Assembly: GCA_947454235.1 (NCBI GenBank)
Contig: CANGIY010000008.1
Coordinates: 104,877-168,876 of the forward strand
Source: Chitinophagaceae bacterium
Lineage (GTDB): Bacteria; Bacteroidota; Bacteroidia; Chitinophagales; Chitinophagaceae
Direction: 5' to 3'
DNA length: 64,000 nucleotides
Both the position numbers and the translations under genes were made by a program. The notes beneath the pieces are model-generated. The model was not told where the DNA came from, did no database searches, and saw nothing but the letters and a program-made list of their open reading frames with translations. Shown here in pieces: positions 24,517-33,276 of the stretch (position 1 is its first letter; each line of letters starts with the position of its first letter).

Positions 24517-24849
24517 GTGAGAAAGTTTATTGCTTACATTTTTGTCTTCATCTTCTTTATTTCCGCTACTCCGGTGCGTGAAATAGGAAAACTATTGGCA
24601 AAAGGGCAATTGACTGAAGAAGTACAATCAGATGACTCAACGACCGGCGATGACGATCAGGGCGACGATGACAGTGATATTTTCAAGGTAAAACAAAGCT
24701 TCGAATTTATCGTTTCTACTGAACCCATCGAACAAAATGTCAGTTACGTCGTTGAAGAGACAAACACGAAGTACGCAATTCCATTTGAATTGTCTTTCAA
24801 TCATCAGCATTACAAGCAAATACAGAGTCCCCCTCCCGATTTTTGTTAA
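24517..24849 (+). CDS. small secreted acidic protein next to SulP/carbonic anhydrase
   Basis: The 110-residue product starts at GTG with a hydrophobic signal (AYIFVFIFFISATP) and the motif TPVREIGKLLAKG. A strongly acidic run (DDSTTGDDDQGDDDSD, residues 41-56) follows, and the C-terminus is His- and Pro-rich (FNHQHYKQIQSPPPDFC). The TPVREIGKL start resembles small uncharacterised proteins that I recall near metal-efflux genes in Bacteroidota. Acidic and His residues could bind cations such as zinc, which carbonic anhydrase needs, but this is inference. A TTAATTTG box (7 of 8) ends five bases upstream. Confidence 0.55.
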   Translation: MRKFIAYIFVFIFFISATPVREIGKLLAKGQLTEEVQSDDSTTGDDDQGDDDSDIFKVKQSFEFIVSTEPIEQNVSYVVEETNTKYAIPFELSFNHQHYKQIQSPPPDFC

Positions 24850-25033
24850 GTAGCCAAAATTAATTGGCCTAGGTTTGATTTAGATCTTCGTTTATGAGGA
24901 CACGCCTGCGTATATCATCAAACGCTGTCGCTGCCAATTATTATTCACGGTCAACACTTTTCCATTTTATTCTACTTACCTGACATCATCCGTCAATCAA
25001 CCTGATGGGGGTGTTTCAACTTAACAATTAAAC

Positions 25034-26698
25034 ATGCAAAATAAATTTTCAACAGGCTTGAAGAGCGACTTCATGTCCGGAGTAATAGTATTTCTTGTCG
25101 CACTTCCATTGTGTTTAGGAATTGCGCAGGCGTCGCACGCACCACTTTTTGCCGGTATCGTTAGTGGCATTATTGGAGGTATTGTTATTGGCTTTTTGAG
25201 TGGCTCTCAATTAAGCGTTTCGGGCCCTGCAGCAGGTCTTACTGCCATTGTATTAACTGCAATTACAAAGCTTGGTGCATTTGAAATATTCCTTTGTTCG
25301 GTTATTGTAGCCGGGGCCATTCAGTTTATTTTAGGACTTATTAAAGCAGGTTCACTCGCCAACTTCATTCCTTCCAGTGTCATAGAGGGCATGTTGGCAG
25401 GTATTGGACTTACTATTATAATTAAACAACTGCCTGAAGCCGCAGGATATATTAAACCACACACACTCGAAAACCCAGGCATTGCAGATGCAGATGATGG
25501 TTTTTTGATGGCAAGCATTAAAACAATTACTCAACATTTAGAACCAACCGCAATAGTGATATCAATTCTCGGCATCGCTATTCTGGCATTATGGCAAACC
25601 AAAGCCATGAAAAAACTCCAAATGATTCCGGCGGGACTGATAGTTGTATTGATGGGTACGGTCATCAATGAAGTACTCAAACTTCAAAGCCCTGAAGCAT
25701 CACTTGAGCATCATTACCTCGTAAACCTGCCTGTAGCACACAGTTTCAACGAATTTCTCGGACACTTCGCACTCCCCGATTTCAAAGGTTTTTTGAACCC
25801 TGCCGTTTGGGAGACAGGAGTAGTTTTAGCCATTGTAGCCTCTATTGAAACCCTTTTATGTATAGAAGCCACCGACAAACTTGACCCACTTAAAAGAACA
25901 TCATCTCCCAATCGTGAACTCTTTGCTCAAGGCATTGGAAACATGTTGAGTGGTTTAATTGGCGGTTTACCAATGACATCGGTGATTGTACGTTCATCAG
26001 CTAACGTAAACGCAGGAGCGAAGTCAAAACTTTCTGCCATTTTACACGGCGTATTTTTATTGGTATGTGCAGCTTCAATTCCATTTATTCTTAACCTAAT
26101 TCCGAAAGCGTCACTGGCAGCAATTCTGATTTTTACCGGCTACAAATTGTGCAACCCCAAAGTTTTTAAACACATGTGGAAAGGTGGAACAACTATGTTT
26201 ATCCCATTCGTAGCCACTGCTGTAGCTGTAGTTTCACTAGACCTTTTGAAAGGTGTTGGTATTGGATTGGTAATCAGTATCATTTTCATTTTACGCCAAA
26301 ACATGCGACTACCTTTCTACTTCCAGAAAAGTACATTCAGCAACGGTGAACTGATTAAAATTACTCTGGCTCAGGAAGTTTCATTTTTAAATAAAGCCAG
26401 CATCAAAGAAACACTTGACAACCTGCCTAAAAACTGTAGTGTAATTATTGACGCCAGCAAAACTGAATACATCGATTATGATGTTCTGAGCACCATTAGG
26501 GAATTTCATGACATCAAAGCAAAGGAAAAGAACATCAATATTTCTCTGGTTAATTTCAGGAACATTTACAATGTACCGGAAACTGCAAGTGAATCAGATA
26601 TAGTACAACAATTTGTACTAAGTAACGAAATACCGAAACGAGTTGCCGGTGATCACAACAAATTGCTGAAAATGCTCAAAATGGCTTCAGCGCAATAA
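25034..26698 (+). CDS. SulP-family anion transporter, probably bicarbonate
   Basis: The 554-residue carrier has the SulP plan: 10-14 membrane segments over residues 1-425, including GVIVFLVALPLCLGIAQASHAP and the conserved SVSGPAAGLTAIVLTAI block at about 59-75, then a C-terminal STAS domain (about 440-535, NCSVIIDASKTEYIDYDVL). Members carry sulfate, bicarbonate or other anions. The carbonic anhydrase gene 38 bases downstream strongly suggests bicarbonate, as in other SulP-CA pairs. STAS domains regulate transport through nucleotide or protein binding. Confidence 0.9.
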   Translation: MQNKFSTGLKSDFMSGVIVFLVALPLCLGIAQASHAPLFAGIVSGIIGGIVIGFLSGSQLSVSGPAAGLTAIVLTAITKLGAFEIFLCSVIVAGAIQFILGLIKAGSLANFIPSSVIEGMLAGIGLTIIIKQLPEAAGYIKPHTLENPGIADADDGFLMASIKTITQHLEPTAIVISILGIAILALWQTKAMKKLQMIPAGLIVVLMGTVINEVLKLQSPEASLEHHYLVNLPVAHSFNEFLGHFALPDFKGFLNPAVWETGVVLAIVASIETLLCIEATDKLDPLKRTSSPNRELFAQGIGNMLSGLIGGLPMTSVIVRSSANVNAGAKSKLSAILHGVFLLVCAASIPFILNLIPKASLAAILIFTGYKLCNPKVFKHMWKGGTTMFIPFVATAVAVVSLDLLKGVGIGLVISIIFILRQNMRLPFYFQKSTFSNGELIKITLAQEVSFLNKASIKETLDNLPKNCSVIIDASKTEYIDYDVLSTIREFHDIKAKEKNINISLVNFRNIYNVPETASESDIVQQFVLSNEIPKRVAGDHNKLLKMLKMASAQ

Positions 26699-26736
26699 CC
26701 AACCCATTAACTAATGTCCTAAAACAACTCAAAGAA

Positions 26737-27414
26737 ATGAAAACCTTCAAACTACCATATTCCGAATTAACCCCTGCTAAAGCTCTAGAACTCCTGAGGC
26801 ACGGAAATTTCCGTTTCATCAATAAACTTGCATTTGACCGCGACCACATAGATTCTGTTGACCTTACCAAGGACGGGCAAACTCCTTTTGCAGCCATAGT
26901 AAGCTGCATGGATTCGCGCACCTCTGCTGAATTGATTTTCGATCAGGGATTTGGCGATGTATTTAGTCTGCGTGTTGCAGGCAATGTTATTTCCACCGAT
27001 ATACTGGGATCGCTTGAATATGCCACAGCAGTAGCAGGTTCTAAATTGATTGTTGTACTGGGACATACAAATTGCGGTGCTGTAATAGGTGCGTGTAACC
27101 ATGTTAAGCTGGGCAATCTTTCTCCTCTATTGGCAAAAATTGAACCTGCTGTAATGACAGAGCAGACAATTCAAAACAACAGGAACGGTGAAAACCTGCA
27201 ATTTGTAAACGCAGTTGCTAAACTGCACACCATCTATTCGGTTCAGGAAATAATATCAAAGAGCGAAATAATTAAAGGCTTGATTGACGAAGGAAAAGTA
27301 GGTATTATCCCCGCCATCTATGATTTAGCTACAGGCAAAGTGACCTTCTTTGACCAGGAGGCAACCATCAATATTCAAGAAAAAAATAAAAACGAAGCCA
27401 TGGCAATGGCATAA
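26737..27414 (+). CDS. beta-class carbonic anhydrase
   Basis: The 225-residue enzyme interconverts CO2 and bicarbonate. The zinc ligands are visible as Cys57 (IVSCMDSR), His110 and Cys113 (VVLGHTNCGAV), with the catalytic Asp59-Arg61 pair. The FSLRVAGNVIS block is also typical. There is no signal peptide, so it is cytoplasmic. Coding next to the SulP carrier implies that imported bicarbonate is equilibrated with CO2 at the membrane for carboxylation or pH balance. A strong terminator ends the unit. Confidence 0.92.
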   Translation: MKTFKLPYSELTPAKALELLRHGNFRFINKLAFDRDHIDSVDLTKDGQTPFAAIVSCMDSRTSAELIFDQGFGDVFSLRVAGNVISTDILGSLEYATAVAGSKLIVVLGHTNCGAVIGACNHVKLGNLSPLLAKIEPAVMTEQTIQNNRNGENLQFVNAVAKLHTIYSVQEIISKSEIIKGLIDEGKVGIIPAIYDLATGKVTFFDQEATINIQEKNKNEAMAMA

Positions 27415-27476
27415 AAAAAGTGTTTGCATGTTTGAAATAGCCAATAAAGTACTTATCAAAGTATAATTGGTGAATG

Positions 27477-27523
27477 ACCGGGGCGAATTGTGTTGGACGA
27501 TTGGTGTGCCCCGGTTTATTTTT
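27477..27523 (+). terminator. intrinsic terminator of the SulP-CA operon
   Basis: ACCGGGGC (27477-27484) pairs with GCCCCGGT (27508-27515), followed by TTTATTTTTTT. The 23-base loop is large but the GC stem and T run are strong. Confidence 0.8.
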
Positions 27524-27565
27524 TTCATAGTGTCGGATGATCATTTTAGGTAACTTCGTTGGGCT

Positions 27566-28480
27566 ATGTTGTGGCAATCTTATATGAAAGGCTTCAAAGC
27601 CTACCTGACCCTCGAAAGGTCGATGAGTGATAACACCCTCGAAGCCTACGAGCACGATGTACAAATGCTTGCCCGCCATATTACCGAACAATACCCTGAA
27701 ATATCGATACAGGAAATCAATGAAACACACCTGAGAAGTTTTATTGATTTGGTCAATGAACTTGAACTGGCAGCTAGCACACAAAGCAGAATTTTGAGTG
27801 GTATCAGGTCGTTTTTTCGATTTCTGATATTAGAAAATGAAGTAAAAAAAGACCCGACCGAATTGGTTGAGTTCCCTAAACAAAAACGCACACTCCCCCA
27901 CTTTTTAAGTGTCGATGAAGTTGAACAGCTTTTTACCGGCATCGACCACTCTACACCTGAAGGGCTTAGAAATAGGGCAATACTTGAAACTATGTACAGT
28001 TGCGGTTTGCGGGTTTCAGAACTTACCGACCTTAAAATCTCCAACCTTTACCTTGATGTTGAATTCATAAGGGTTGTAGGTAAAGGCAATAAAGAGCGGC
28101 TTATTCCTATAGGCAATGAAGCAATAAAGCACATCAAGTTTTACATACAATACGTTAGAAATCAGCTACCTGTCATAAAAAAAGGAGAAGAAGACTGTCT
28201 GTTCCTGAATAGGCGTGGTTCAAGGCTTTCGAGGGTTATGGTGTTCTATATTATTAAAGATGCGACACAAAAAGCAGGTATTCAAAAAGATATTCACCCG
28301 CATACACTAAGGCACTCGTTCGCAACACACCTGGTTGAAGGTGGTGCCGACCTGCGCGCAGTGCAGGAAATGTTGGGGCACAGCAGCATCACAACCACCG
28401 AAATCTACACCCACCTAGACAAGAAGTTTCTGAGAGAGACATTAGAAAAATACCACCCTCGATTCACCCAAAATCACTAA
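27566..28480 (+). CDS. xerD: site-specific tyrosine recombinase XerD
   Basis: The 304-residue protein has the SAM-like N-terminal core-binding domain (about 1-92) and the catalytic domain with all tyrosine-recombinase residues: Arg149 (SCGLRVSEL), a lysine in GKGNKER (about 173-176), His246 and Arg249 (HPHTLRHSFATH), His272 (LGHSS) and nucleophile Tyr281. XerD, with XerC, resolves chromosome dimers at dif during division. The spacing and length match XerC/D rather than a phage integrase. A TAACTTCG box (27551-27558) ends seven bases before the ATG. No XerC or dif site is seen here. Confidence 0.9.
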   Translation: MLWQSYMKGFKAYLTLERSMSDNTLEAYEHDVQMLARHITEQYPEISIQEINETHLRSFIDLVNELELAASTQSRILSGIRSFFRFLILENEVKKDPTELVEFPKQKRTLPHFLSVDEVEQLFTGIDHSTPEGLRNRAILETMYSCGLRVSELTDLKISNLYLDVEFIRVVGKGNKERLIPIGNEAIKHIKFYIQYVRNQLPVIKKGEEDCLFLNRRGSRLSRVMVFYIIKDATQKAGIQKDIHPHTLRHSFATHLVEGGADLRAVQEMLGHSSITTTEIYTHLDKKFLRETLEKYHPRFTQNH

Positions 28481-28628
28481 AAAGTAATTACTTACCAATT
28501 CGTTAAAAATTGGTTATTCAAAATCACAGGTTTAATAAAATACTATTTTTACGAAGTTTTTCTAAATCCTTGATTCATAACTAAACTTAGGGGGCTATTT
28601 TTCCCCGAAGCTTGGCAGTCATAACAAT

Positions 28629-29156
28629 ATGGAAAAGAGTTTCAAATACGTTCTATTAACTATCCTAACACTTTCTGTGTTTACACTTACCATCGTTGAA
28701 CTAACTGGTGTAAGTAAAAACTCTCTTTTCAGAAGGTTTAAAGATGGCGGTGAAGGGTCGTTTTATTCGAGAGATGGCGAGGTGTTCAAAGGCGAAATTT
28801 ATGCCGAACAAGTAAAAACCCGCACGCAAATAGTGAATGAAATGCCTAAAACTACCATGCAATTCTATGAAACCAAGTATAACTTTGGAAACATAGGTGC
28901 CGGCAGAGTTGTAACCCATGTATTTAAATTCAAAAACACGGGTCAAAACCCTTTAATGATTTCAAAAACCGACGTTAGTTGTGGATGTACTACTCCTAGC
29001 TTCCCGCTAGAAGTCATTAACCCGGGCAATGATGGTGAACTCACTGTTGTTTACAATAGCGAGGGACACTCAGGCTATCAGGCTAAAAACATTATTGTAC
29101 ACTCCAATGCTCTACCTGAAGCTATCTCAATAGGCATTGAGGCAACAGTACAATAA
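28629..29156 (+). CDS. DUF1573 domain protein
   Basis: The 175-residue protein has an N-terminal membrane anchor (FKYVLLTILTLSVFTLTIVEL). It carries a DUF1573 immunoglobulin-like domain from about residue 77: NFGNIGAGRVVTHVFKFKNTGQNPL, then the conserved DVSCGCTTPSFP cysteine motif near 120. DUF1573 proteins are common in Bacteroidota, are exported and of unknown role; the fold resembles ASPM-SPD-2-Hydin domains. The UbiA gene starts 33 bases downstream and may share its transcript. Confidence 0.85.
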   Translation: MEKSFKYVLLTILTLSVFTLTIVELTGVSKNSLFRRFKDGGEGSFYSRDGEVFKGEIYAEQVKTRTQIVNEMPKTTMQFYETKYNFGNIGAGRVVTHVFKFKNTGQNPLMISKTDVSCGCTTPSFPLEVINPGNDGELTVVYNSEGHSGYQAKNIIVHSNALPEAISIGIEATVQ

Positions 29157-29189
29157 CAGTAATTCTCAAACAAAAAACACGCTTCAGGT

Positions 29190-30062
29190 TTGAAACGCAT
29201 CAGTCATTACCTGTCACTAATCAAATTCAGCCATACTGTTTTTGCACTTCCATTTGCTTTAGTAGGTTTTACACTTGCTATTAAAAGCAGCTACATGCCC
29301 GAGGTAACAACGGCATTGGTAGCTACCAAACTCTCTTTGGTGGTTTTGTGCATGGTTTTTGCGCGCAGTGCGGCAATGGCTTTCAATCGTTACTTAGATA
29401 GAAAGTTCGATGCTATGAATCCGCGTACAGCAAAAAGGGAAATTCCTGCAGGCATTATTAGTCCGCAGAAAGCACTCACATTTACCATTGCCAATTGTGT
29501 ACTTTTTGTGGCGTGTACATGGTTCATCAACATTCTTTGTTTTTACCTTTCGTTTGTGGCGCTGTTTGTCATTCTGTTTTACAGCTATACAAAGCGCATT
29601 ACTTCCCTATGTCACCTAGTATTAGGTTTGGGGTTGTCATTAGCACCGCTGGGAGCTTTTCTGGCAGTTACAGGAATTTTTAATTTGCTGCCTATTTTGT
29701 TTTCAGTGGTGGTGCTTACATGGGTATCAGGCTTTGATATTATCTACGCTTTGCAAGATGAAGAGTTTGATAAAAGTCAGGATTTACATTCCATACCGGC
29801 TGCACTGGGTACAAAATATGCTTTGCTTGTATCAACCCTGTTGCATATAGTTACAGGTAGCCTGGTGCTTTTCATTGGGTGGTATGGTGGCTTTAACTTT
29901 ATTTATTGGGTGGGAGCCACAGCTTTTATAGGCTTACTCACTTATCAGCATTTATTGGTTAAACCGACCGACTTGAGCAAGGTAGGTATTGCATTCGCAA
30001 ACACGAATGGCTTTGCAAGTATACTGTTTGCCCTATTTACAATTGTGTCTAAATTTATTTAG
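29190..30062 (+). CDS. UbiA-family polyprenyltransferase
   Basis: The 290-residue membrane enzyme starts at TTG and has about eight membrane segments. The two aspartate-rich motifs for prenyl diphosphate and magnesium are present: NRYLDRKFD at residues 66-74 and YALQDEEFD near 190. The length and the AKREIPAG motif fit the 4-hydroxybenzoate / menaquinone-type prenyltransferases used in quinone synthesis. Whether this one acts on 4-hydroxybenzoate or on a DHNA-like acceptor cannot be told from the sequence, but Bacteroidota generally make menaquinone. Confidence 0.85.
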   Translation: MKRISHYLSLIKFSHTVFALPFALVGFTLAIKSSYMPEVTTALVATKLSLVVLCMVFARSAAMAFNRYLDRKFDAMNPRTAKREIPAGIISPQKALTFTIANCVLFVACTWFINILCFYLSFVALFVILFYSYTKRITSLCHLVLGLGLSLAPLGAFLAVTGIFNLLPILFSVVVLTWVSGFDIIYALQDEEFDKSQDLHSIPAALGTKYALLVSTLLHIVTGSLVLFIGWYGGFNFIYWVGATAFIGLLTYQHLLVKPTDLSKVGIAFANTNGFASILFALFTIVSKFI

Positions 30063-30101
30063 ACAATCACACTAATTATTCAAAATCAACGTTCTTTCGC
30101 C

Positions 30102-32423
30102 ATGCATTCTCTTTTTCGCAAGGTATTATTACTCTTGCTGTTCGGGCTAGTTTCAGTACAAGCTGCATTCGCTCAAAAATTTAGTATCAGCGGCACTATC
30201 AAAGAAAAAAAGACAGGTGAAGTACTCATTGGTGCCAGTGTTGTGGTGGTTGAAAATAAAAACACAGGATGCATTTCTAATGAATACGGGTTCTATTCGC
30301 TCACAATGGAAAAGGGTAAGTATAAAATCCTTTTCCGCTACATGGGGTTTAAAGACCAGGCGTTTGAAATAGACCTGAACAAAAATCTGACACTAAATAT
30401 TGATGCCGAATCGAGCGAAGGTAAAGAGTTGAACGAAGTGACTGTGAGTGCCAAAAACAACAATGTAAAAACGGCACAAATGGGGCTCACAAAAATCGAC
30501 ATCAAAGAAATACAGGCTATACCAGTACTCTTTGGAGAGAAAGATGTGATGAAAACCATCCAACTTATGCCGGGCGTGAAAGCAGTTGGCGAAGGTAAAA
30601 GCGGCTTTTACGTGCGTGGTGGTGCCAGCGATCAAAACCTAATATTACTTGACGAAGCCATTGTTTATAACCCGTCTCACTTGCTTGGTTTCTTCTCCAC
30701 ATTTAATTCTGATGCGATTAAAGACCTAACCCTTTACAAAGGCACTGCGCCTGCCAATTATGGCGGCCGACTTTCTTCGGTGATGGATGTAAAGATGAAA
30801 GAAGGTAACAATCAGGAATACCATGTTGATGGTGGAATTGGTATTATTTCATCGAAACTGAACATTGAAGGTCCAATAAAAAAAGATCAGGGTTCGTTCT
30901 TAGTCAGTGGGCGCCGTACTTATGCCGACTTGTTACTGAGTCTTTCGAGCGATACACTCGTAAAAAAGACAAAGCTTTATTTCTACGACCTGAATGCGAA
31001 ATTGAATTACAAATTTGGTAAAAAAGACAGGCTTTACTTATCTGGTTACTTCGGGCGCGATGACCTGGGATTGGGTTCAATTTTTGGAATCAATTGGGGT
31101 AATGCAACAGGAACATTGCGTTGGAACCACATTTTCAGCGACAAAATTTTCTCTAATACATCGCTCATTTTAAGCGACTATACCTACAATATCTCAATCA
31201 ATAATTCAGGTATTAATGCCACTATATTTTCCGAAATCAGGGATTGGAATTTTAAGGAAGAGATAGAATTTTTCTCAAACCCTAAGAATACTATGCGCAT
31301 TGGCTTATCGTCAATTTACCATACGATTACGCCGGGTCAAATCAATGGCACTAACATCACAGCCTACAACCAACCCGATACCCGCTGCTTAGAAAATGCT
31401 GTTTACTTTGCCAACACATGGAAACCAACAGTTCGCCTCAATATCGACTACGGATTGAGGTTGAGTTCGTTGTCATTGATGGGTGGTTCAAACTATTACG
31501 ACCTGAATACAGATGGTTCAATTAAAGATACGCTGAACTATGCATCAGGCTCCATTTTTAAAACATATTTAAACCCTGAACCTCGACTTTCAATAGGTTA
31601 TGTATTGACCGATGAAAGTTCAATTAAATGTGCATATACGCGCAATTCGCAATACCTGCACCTTATTTCAAACTCTACAACCAGTAACCCAACCGATAAG
31701 TGGGTGCCTTCTAACAATGTAATTAAGCCCGAGGTTGCCGACCTTGTTTCATTGGGGTATATCCGCACGTTTAAAAATGATATGTATGAGTTAAATGTAG
31801 AGACTTACTACAAAAACATGCTCAATCAAATTGACTATAAAGACAATGCCAACGTTGTGAACAATGACCCGATAGAGCCTAAATTATTGTTCGGTCAAGG
31901 GCGCGCTTATGGTTTGGAACTATTCCTGCGCAAAAACAAGGGGAAATTTACAGGATGGATTTCTTATACACTTTCAAGAACCGAAACCCAAATCAACGGC
32001 ATCAATAACAACAAATGGTATGCTGCCCGCCAGGACCGTACCCATGATCTTGCGATTGTTGGAATATATCAGGCATCTAAAAAAGTAACGCTTTCTGCAA
32101 CATTCGTTTACTATACAGGCGATGCAGTTACCTTCCCGAGCGGTAAATACCATGTCAACAATCAGGTATTGTTTTACTACACCGAGCGCAATGGCTACCG
32201 TATGCCGTCATACAACAGGTTAGATTTCGGCATAACTAAAAAGCTTAAAGACCATGGCAAGTTCTCTTCTGAGCTCTCTTTCAGTGTGTATAATGCTTAT
32301 GGCAGACAAAACCCGTATATAATCACATTTGAAGACGACCCTAACAATGCCAACAAAACCCAAGTTGTTCAAACATCGTTATTCCGTTGGGTGCCTTCTA
32401 TTGCTTACAATTTTAAATTCTAA
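30102..32423 (+). CDS. TonB-dependent outer-membrane receptor with carboxypeptidase-like domain
   Basis: The 773-residue receptor has a signal peptide (to about 24, AAFAQ), an N-terminal carboxypeptidase-regulatory-like domain (27-110, SGTIKEKKTGEVLIGASVVV), a plug domain (about 125-235, GFYVRGGASDQNLILLDEA) and a beta-barrel ending in a terminal phenylalanine. Such receptors import large or scarce ligands across the outer membrane using TonB energy. The next gene, a DUF4249 lipoprotein two bases downstream, is a standard partner in this class. The ligand is unknown; no polysaccharide-utilisation SusD is present. Confidence 0.92.
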   Translation: MHSLFRKVLLLLLFGLVSVQAAFAQKFSISGTIKEKKTGEVLIGASVVVVENKNTGCISNEYGFYSLTMEKGKYKILFRYMGFKDQAFEIDLNKNLTLNIDAESSEGKELNEVTVSAKNNNVKTAQMGLTKIDIKEIQAIPVLFGEKDVMKTIQLMPGVKAVGEGKSGFYVRGGASDQNLILLDEAIVYNPSHLLGFFSTFNSDAIKDLTLYKGTAPANYGGRLSSVMDVKMKEGNNQEYHVDGGIGIISSKLNIEGPIKKDQGSFLVSGRRTYADLLLSLSSDTLVKKTKLYFYDLNAKLNYKFGKKDRLYLSGYFGRDDLGLGSIFGINWGNATGTLRWNHIFSDKIFSNTSLILSDYTYNISINNSGINATIFSEIRDWNFKEEIEFFSNPKNTMRIGLSSIYHTITPGQINGTNITAYNQPDTRCLENAVYFANTWKPTVRLNIDYGLRLSSLSLMGGSNYYDLNTDGSIKDTLNYASGSIFKTYLNPEPRLSIGYVLTDESSIKCAYTRNSQYLHLISNSTTSNPTDKWVPSNNVIKPEVADLVSLGYIRTFKNDMYELNVETYYKNMLNQIDYKDNANVVNNDPIEPKLLFGQGRAYGLELFLRKNKGKFTGWISYTLSRTETQINGINNNKWYAARQDRTHDLAIVGIYQASKKVTLSATFVYYTGDAVTFPSGKYHVNNQVLFYYTERNGYRMPSYNRLDFGITKKLKDHGKFSSELSFSVYNAYGRQNPYIITFEDDPNNANKTQVVQTSLFRWVPSIAYNFKF

Positions 32424-32425
32424 TC

Positions 32426-33205
32426 ATGAAAACAATCAAAATTCTCGCCTTCGTTTTTGTGGTGGTTTTTATAGCAAGCTGCCAGAAAGTAATTCATATT
32501 GACTTAAACGCTGCGGCACCCAAGTATGTGATTGAAGGGCAAATTACCGATAGCCCCATGACCCCTTATTGGGTAGACATTACACAGTCGGTCTCTTTTG
32601 AATCGGACAATACATTTCCAACAATTAGCGGAGCGAAAGTTGTGATGAGCGACACTACCCTACACATTTCCGATACACTGGTGGAAGTAACACCTGGGCA
32701 CTATCAGGGCGGCATACTCACACGCGTCTATGGTCATGTATATGGATTGGATATTACACACAATGGCAATCATTTCACATCTTATTCAACTATGCCTCAA
32801 CCTGTGGCACTCGATTCTGTGATCATTGGCAAAGGCACTTTTAGAAACCCATATTCGGTGATTGCCGGCTTTATTGACCCGGCGGTGAGCGGTAACTTTT
32901 ACAGGCTGCAAGTAATTGTGAACGGAGTGCTTGAAAACAGCATTTTCATCACTTCAGATAAACTCATCAACGGACAAGCAAGGGCTATCACCTTGCGCAC
33001 TGATGCTGAATTGAAACAATATGATGAAGTAGGTGTTGCTCTGAGCTGCATTGACTCCGGCACCTATGTTTACTTAAGCACTTTAAGACAATCGTCAAAT
33101 CAAAACTCTGGAACACCTGCTAACCCAACAAGCAACATCAATGGTGGCGCACTCGGTTTTTTCAGCGCACATACCACCAGTGTTAAGGGCACAATTATTC
33201 AGTAA
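32426..33205 (+). CDS. DUF4249 lipoprotein, partner of the TonB receptor
   Basis: The 259-residue protein has a lipoprotein signal (VVVFIASC, Cys19) followed by the DUF4249 start KVIHIDLNAAAPKYVIEGQI and the VDITQSVSFESDN and PTISGAKVVM segments. DUF4249 proteins are surface or periplasmic lipoproteins encoded next to TonB-dependent receptors and probably assist ligand capture, in the way SusD does. It begins two bases after the receptor's stop, so the genes form one operon. Confidence 0.85.
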   Translation: MKTIKILAFVFVVVFIASCQKVIHIDLNAAAPKYVIEGQITDSPMTPYWVDITQSVSFESDNTFPTISGAKVVMSDTTLHISDTLVEVTPGHYQGGILTRVYGHVYGLDITHNGNHFTSYSTMPQPVALDSVIIGKGTFRNPYSVIAGFIDPAVSGNFYRLQVIVNGVLENSIFITSDKLINGQARAITLRTDAELKQYDEVGVALSCIDSGTYVYLSTLRQSSNQNSGTPANPTSNINGGALGFFSAHTTSVKGTIIQ

Positions 33206-33276
33206 GGTAAACACGCCTTTGCGGAAAGTCTTATTCCCCTAGGTATTTGGGGAAACTCTTGGATAAACAACTCCAA

